From NCBI GenBank assembly GCA_003241845.1, contig QBMN01000017.1:1-50015 (forward strand): 50,015 nt of DNA, read 5' to 3'. The notes beneath the pieces were generated by a model. That model was given only the letters and a program-made list of their open reading frames with translations, was not told where the DNA came from and did no database searches. The position numbers were made by a program, and so were the translations under genes. Below are positions 47,540 to 50,015 of this stretch, piece by piece (the stretch's first letter is position 1; each line of letters starts with the position of its first letter). Source of the stretch: Shackletoniella antarctica (GTDB lineage Bacteria > Cyanobacteriota > Cyanobacteriia > Phormidesmidales > Phormidesmidaceae).

Positions 47540-48367
47540 TTGAGCGTGGCAAAAGCTTCAGCAAAGCGATGGGGTCTAGAGGCATTGTCGGGGGCGTTGT
47601 CAGGGACGTTATCAATGGTGGCCCTGAGCCTGGGTGCTGGGATGGTAATATCCCCGGCTCAGGCTAACCCGCCCGTCGTCGCCCAGGCGGCCCCCGCCGA
47701 AGTGCAGAGCCTGCTCACTGAGCTAGAGGCAGCGGCGAGCGATCGCAGCCTCGACGGCGTAATGGCCTTCTACAGCGAGTCATTTACCAGCGACACTGGG
47801 TTTGACTATGCCCAGCTGCGCCAAACCCTAGAGACTCTCTGGCAGCAGTACCCCGACCTGACCTACGACATTGAGCTACTCAGCTGGCAGGCCGCTGGCC
47901 CCAACAGCTACACCGTCGAAACCCGTACCCTGATCACCGGGCAGCAGACACTACCCAACCGCACCCTGGCCCTCAGCGCCGATGTCACCTCACGCCAGCA
48001 GCTAGACTCGGGCAAAATCACCTCCCAAGCAACTCTTTCAGAAACCAGTCGTTTGGTGTCGGGCACCAACCCACCTAGTATCCAGGTACAACTACCCCAA
48101 ACCCTTTCCCCTGGCCAGAGCTACAGCTTTGACACGATCGTGCTAGAACCCCTAGAGCAGCGCACCCTGATGGGAGTAGCTGTAGAAGAAGGGGTCACCG
48201 CCGAAGACTTTTTCGAGCCGCGCCCGGTGGTGTTTGGCATTCTTAGCTCTGGCGGTCTCTATAAGGTGGGCACTGCCCCCGCCGCACCCGACAGCCGCTG
48301 GGTCTCTACCGTTGTCATTCGCGAAGACGGCATGGTGGTCGAAACCCGCCGCCTGCGCGTTGAGTAG
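47540..48367 (+). CDS. Secreted NTF2-like/SnoaL-type protein, unknown
   Basis: 275-aa protein with an N-terminal signal or signal-anchor (LSGTLSMVALSLGAGMVISPAQA). Residues 50-165 (VQSLLTELEAAASDRSLDGVMAFYSESFTSDTGFDYAQLRQTLETLWQQYPDLTYDIELLSWQ) have the helix-cone pattern of NTF2-like domains. The rest is a beta-rich domain (LSPGQSYSFDTIVLEPLEQRTLMGVAVEEG). It is probably periplasmic or thylakoid lumenal. The start is TTG 47540 or GTG 47546; there is no strong ribosome site to decide. It diverges from murG. Confidence 0.75.
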   Translation: MSVAKASAKRWGLEALSGALSGTLSMVALSLGAGMVISPAQANPPVVAQAAPAEVQSLLTELEAAASDRSLDGVMAFYSESFTSDTGFDYAQLRQTLETLWQQYPDLTYDIELLSWQAAGPNSYTVETRTLITGQQTLPNRTLALSADVTSRQQLDSGKITSQATLSETSRLVSGTNPPSIQVQLPQTLSPGQSYSFDTIVLEPLEQRTLMGVAVEEGVTAEDFFEPRPVVFGILSSGGLYKVGTAPAAPDSRWVSTVVIREDGMVVETRRLRVE

Positions 48368-48431
48368 ATTCACCGCTTGGGTATAGGTCTAGGTACAAGG
48401 CCCGATTGAGAACTCTGCATGTCAGGTACCG

Positions 48432-49040
48432 ATGGCAAACTCTAACTGGCTGGTTACCGACGACGGCAACCACCGCCCCTTTGGCGACCCCGAAACCTTA
48501 GAACCAGGGCGCTACTACCGCTTGTACCGGTTTCTCACCGAGCTAGAAGATATTCTCGACACTTTCCACGACGACCTCAGCCGTCTAGAAGCGATTACGC
48601 CCCTGGTTCGCAAGCTGCTAGTTAGCTCCTACTGGCTGCAAATGGAGTATAAAAACCCCGATCCCGCTACGGGCTGGAGCGTTAACTTTCTCTACCGCGA
48701 GCATGAGTTTCCGATCACGGTGCAGATGGTGACCTGGCTGCCGGGGCACAAATCTACCATTCACAACCACGGAACCTGGGGCATTGTCGCCCTGGTGGGC
48801 GGCCAAGAGCGCAACCGCATTTGGCGGCGAGCCCCCCAGCCCGGCCAGCCCGATCGCATCGAGCTGGTCGACGAGATCATTCTCAACCCCGGCGATGTGG
48901 TGGCCCTCACCGCCAACGCCATTCACAGCGTCGAGCCGCTGGGCGAGGAGCCAACGGTGTCGTTTAACCTCTACGGCGTGACCAACTTTAGCGATCGCCG
49001 CGAGTTTGACGTAGAAAACCACAGTGCGAAGCCGTTTTAG
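48432..49040 (+). CDS. Cysteine dioxygenase-like cupin
   Basis: 202-aa cytosolic protein with the cupin fold of cysteine dioxygenase type I: metal-binding IHNHGTWGIVALVGGQERNRIW (two His and a following Glu-type position) and the distal His in LTANAIHSVEP. It likely binds Fe(II) and oxidises a thiol (cysteine or 3-mercaptopropionate-type substrate; not decidable here). The N-terminal helical half (LTELEDILDTFHDDLSRLEAITPLVRKLL) is usual for the bacterial branch. ATG 48432; it lies 64 bp after the secreted-protein gene. Confidence 0.85.
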   Translation: MANSNWLVTDDGNHRPFGDPETLEPGRYYRLYRFLTELEDILDTFHDDLSRLEAITPLVRKLLVSSYWLQMEYKNPDPATGWSVNFLYREHEFPITVQMVTWLPGHKSTIHNHGTWGIVALVGGQERNRIWRRAPQPGQPDRIELVDEIILNPGDVVALTANAIHSVEPLGEEPTVSFNLYGVTNFSDRREFDVENHSAKPF

Positions 49041-49283
49041 GGATTGAGAAGGAGTACCTCACCCCTCACCCTCTAACTTTCTTCCCCACGGGATGAAAGA
49101 TTTGGCAAGTTGGGGTAAACTTCATCAGACCATTGGGGAAATGCTCTCTAAAACTGGGTTGTAGCCCAGGGCTAAGCCTGTTTAGCCATTGGCCTGTTTT
49201 AGCTTTTGGGATGACTCACCTTCAGGGTGGCTCACCCAGCCCCGTTACCCTCTCCCTTTGCCAACGCCAGGATAACTCGACCT

Positions 49284-50015
49284 ATGAGCCAGGAAGAATC
49301 CCGCAGCACCGCCACACTGCCGCCCGAGGAGCCTACCCCGGTCGAGCCAGAGGTTCTGGTAACCACCTACGCCGACAGCCTCATTGCCGAGCTGTTTGAC
49401 GACGTAGACAAAATCTTAGACGGCGACGAAGCCGCCCTGGCGGCGGTAGAAGCTGCCCCGGAGCCTGCTTCCACGGCGATCGCGCCGATTATTGACGTGC
49501 CTATCACCGCAGAGCCTCCGGCAGCAGACGCAGACCTAGCTCCCCTGGGCAGCGAAATTGACTTCTTTAGCGATGGCGATGCTCAACCGGCGATCGCCCC
49601 GCCCCCGGCCAAGACGCGCTTTGGCAAGCTCTTTGACCGGCTGCTGCTGGCTATTACCGCGCTCTCGCTGATGGGGGTTGGGGGGCTGCTGTGGTTTAGC
49701 CAGCAGGCCAATCGCTCAGCCGCCCCCGACACCGCAGCGCAGCAGTCTGACGAAGAATTTTTGGCTTACCTACAGCGATCGCTAGAGGTGATCGCTGACA
49801 AGGTGGAGCGTGGCGAACTGGGCAGTGACACCGTCGCCAGCCAGACGCCCACCGGGGCCGTAGTGCCCGGCCCGCCGATGCTGCCACCCCTGGGGGCAGG
49901 CGGCACCGTGGGCAGCCTGGGCGGTGGCCCCGTCAACGTGATTGAGCGGGTCTACATTCCCTACCAAACCAACCAGCAGCCCCCGGCGGTCGTTCCTGGC
50001 CTGGTGCCTCAGCCC
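49284..50015 (+). CDS. Membrane-anchored protein with long disordered regions, truncated by window end
   Basis: The frame is open from ATG 49284 to the last base (244 codons seen). Residues 1-105 are acidic and Pro/Ala-rich (MSQEESRSTATLPPEEPTPVEPEV...LFDDVDKILDGDEAALAAVEA). A basic patch KTRFGKLFDR leads into one membrane segment LLLAITALSLMGVGGLLWFS near 112-138. After this comes an extended Gly/Pro-rich exterior part (PPMLPPLGAGGTVGSLGGGPVN; VYIPYQTNQQPPAVVPG). A single-pass inner-membrane protein with a periplasmic domain beyond the window. Function is unknown. It was not in the ORF track, probably because no stop codon is present. Confidence 0.75.
   Translation, partial: MSQEESRSTATLPPEEPTPVEPEVLVTTYADSLIAELFDDVDKILDGDEAALAAVEAAPEPASTAIAPIIDVPITAEPPAADADLAPLGSEIDFFSDGDAQPAIAPPPAKTRFGKLFDRLLLAITALSLMGVGGLLWFSQQANRSAAPDTAAQQSDEEFLAYLQRSLEVIADKVERGELGSDTVASQTPTGAVVPGPPMLPPLGAGGTVGSLGGGPVNVIERVYIPYQTNQQPPAVVPGLVPQP

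Overview
The window looks like a cyanobacterial chromosome segment, probably from a filamentous Leptolyngbya/Nodosilinea-type organism (inferred). The evidence is the abundance of HIP1 octamers (GCGATCGC), a NrtB-NrtC-NrtD nitrate transporter whose NrtC carries the cyanobacterial C-terminal solute-binding domain, a ferredoxin-type glutamate synthase, and several families largely restricted to cyanobacteria (DUF1997, Npun_F0813-like, Uma2 nucleases, pentapeptide and TPR proteins). Base composition is GC-rich, apart from an AT-rich island near 17 kb.

Layout. 0.1-4.2 kb: nrtB, nrtC and nrtD on the + strand, ending in a good terminator. 4.3-9 kb: two Uma2-type nuclease genes, a DUF4258/DUF2283 pair directly downstream of the succinate dehydrogenase/fumarate reductase flavoprotein gene, a broken duplicate of the start of that gene, and a short TPR protein. 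9-10.1 kb: a repeat-rich gene-poor stretch, followed by a pentapeptide-repeat protein. 11.5-17 kb (- strand): a complete small chaperone-usher pilus locus with two spore-coat-U-like subunits, a PapD-like chaperone and a FimD-like usher. It is preceded by an AT-rich region holding a non-autonomous insertion element, and then by a GAF-GGDEF-EAL c-di-GMP protein on the same strand. 20.7-25.4 kb: glutamate synthase. 25.7-27.3 kb: a small gene split by a 182-bp MITE with exact target duplication, followed by a conserved unknown gene. 27.3-29.8 kb: PEP synthase. 30-37.4 kb: an ABC-2 permease, a UPF0175 antitoxin with a truncated toxin, a glutathione transferase, a two-gene coiled-coil cassette and a run of membrane/unknown genes. 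37.6-50 kb: mostly housekeeping genes (two tRNA-Arg, rhomboid, MFS, moaC, SAM hydrolase, DUF1997, histidine kinase, murG, a cysteine-dioxygenase-like cupin) and a gene cut by the window end.

Together: nitrate import (nrtBCD) and glutamate synthase are two ends of nitrogen assimilation, but they are 16 kb apart and not one operon. The pilus locus plus the adjacent c-di-GMP enzyme forms a plausible surface-attachment module. The genome is marked by several small mobile or repetitive families: an ISL3-like MITE, a second MITE with 16-bp inverted repeats and a 10-bp target duplication, a 20-bp palindromic REP-like repeat that has entered at least two coding sequences in frame, 14-nt tandem repeats and a dispersed 23-nt motif.

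The most notable observations are the cyanobacterial chaperone-usher locus (with an oddly started, extended usher), the MITE-split gene that can be reconstructed exactly, and the palindromic repeat that has become protein-coding in glutamate synthase and SAM hydrolase. All calls come from reading sequence and ORFs by eye; no database search was run.
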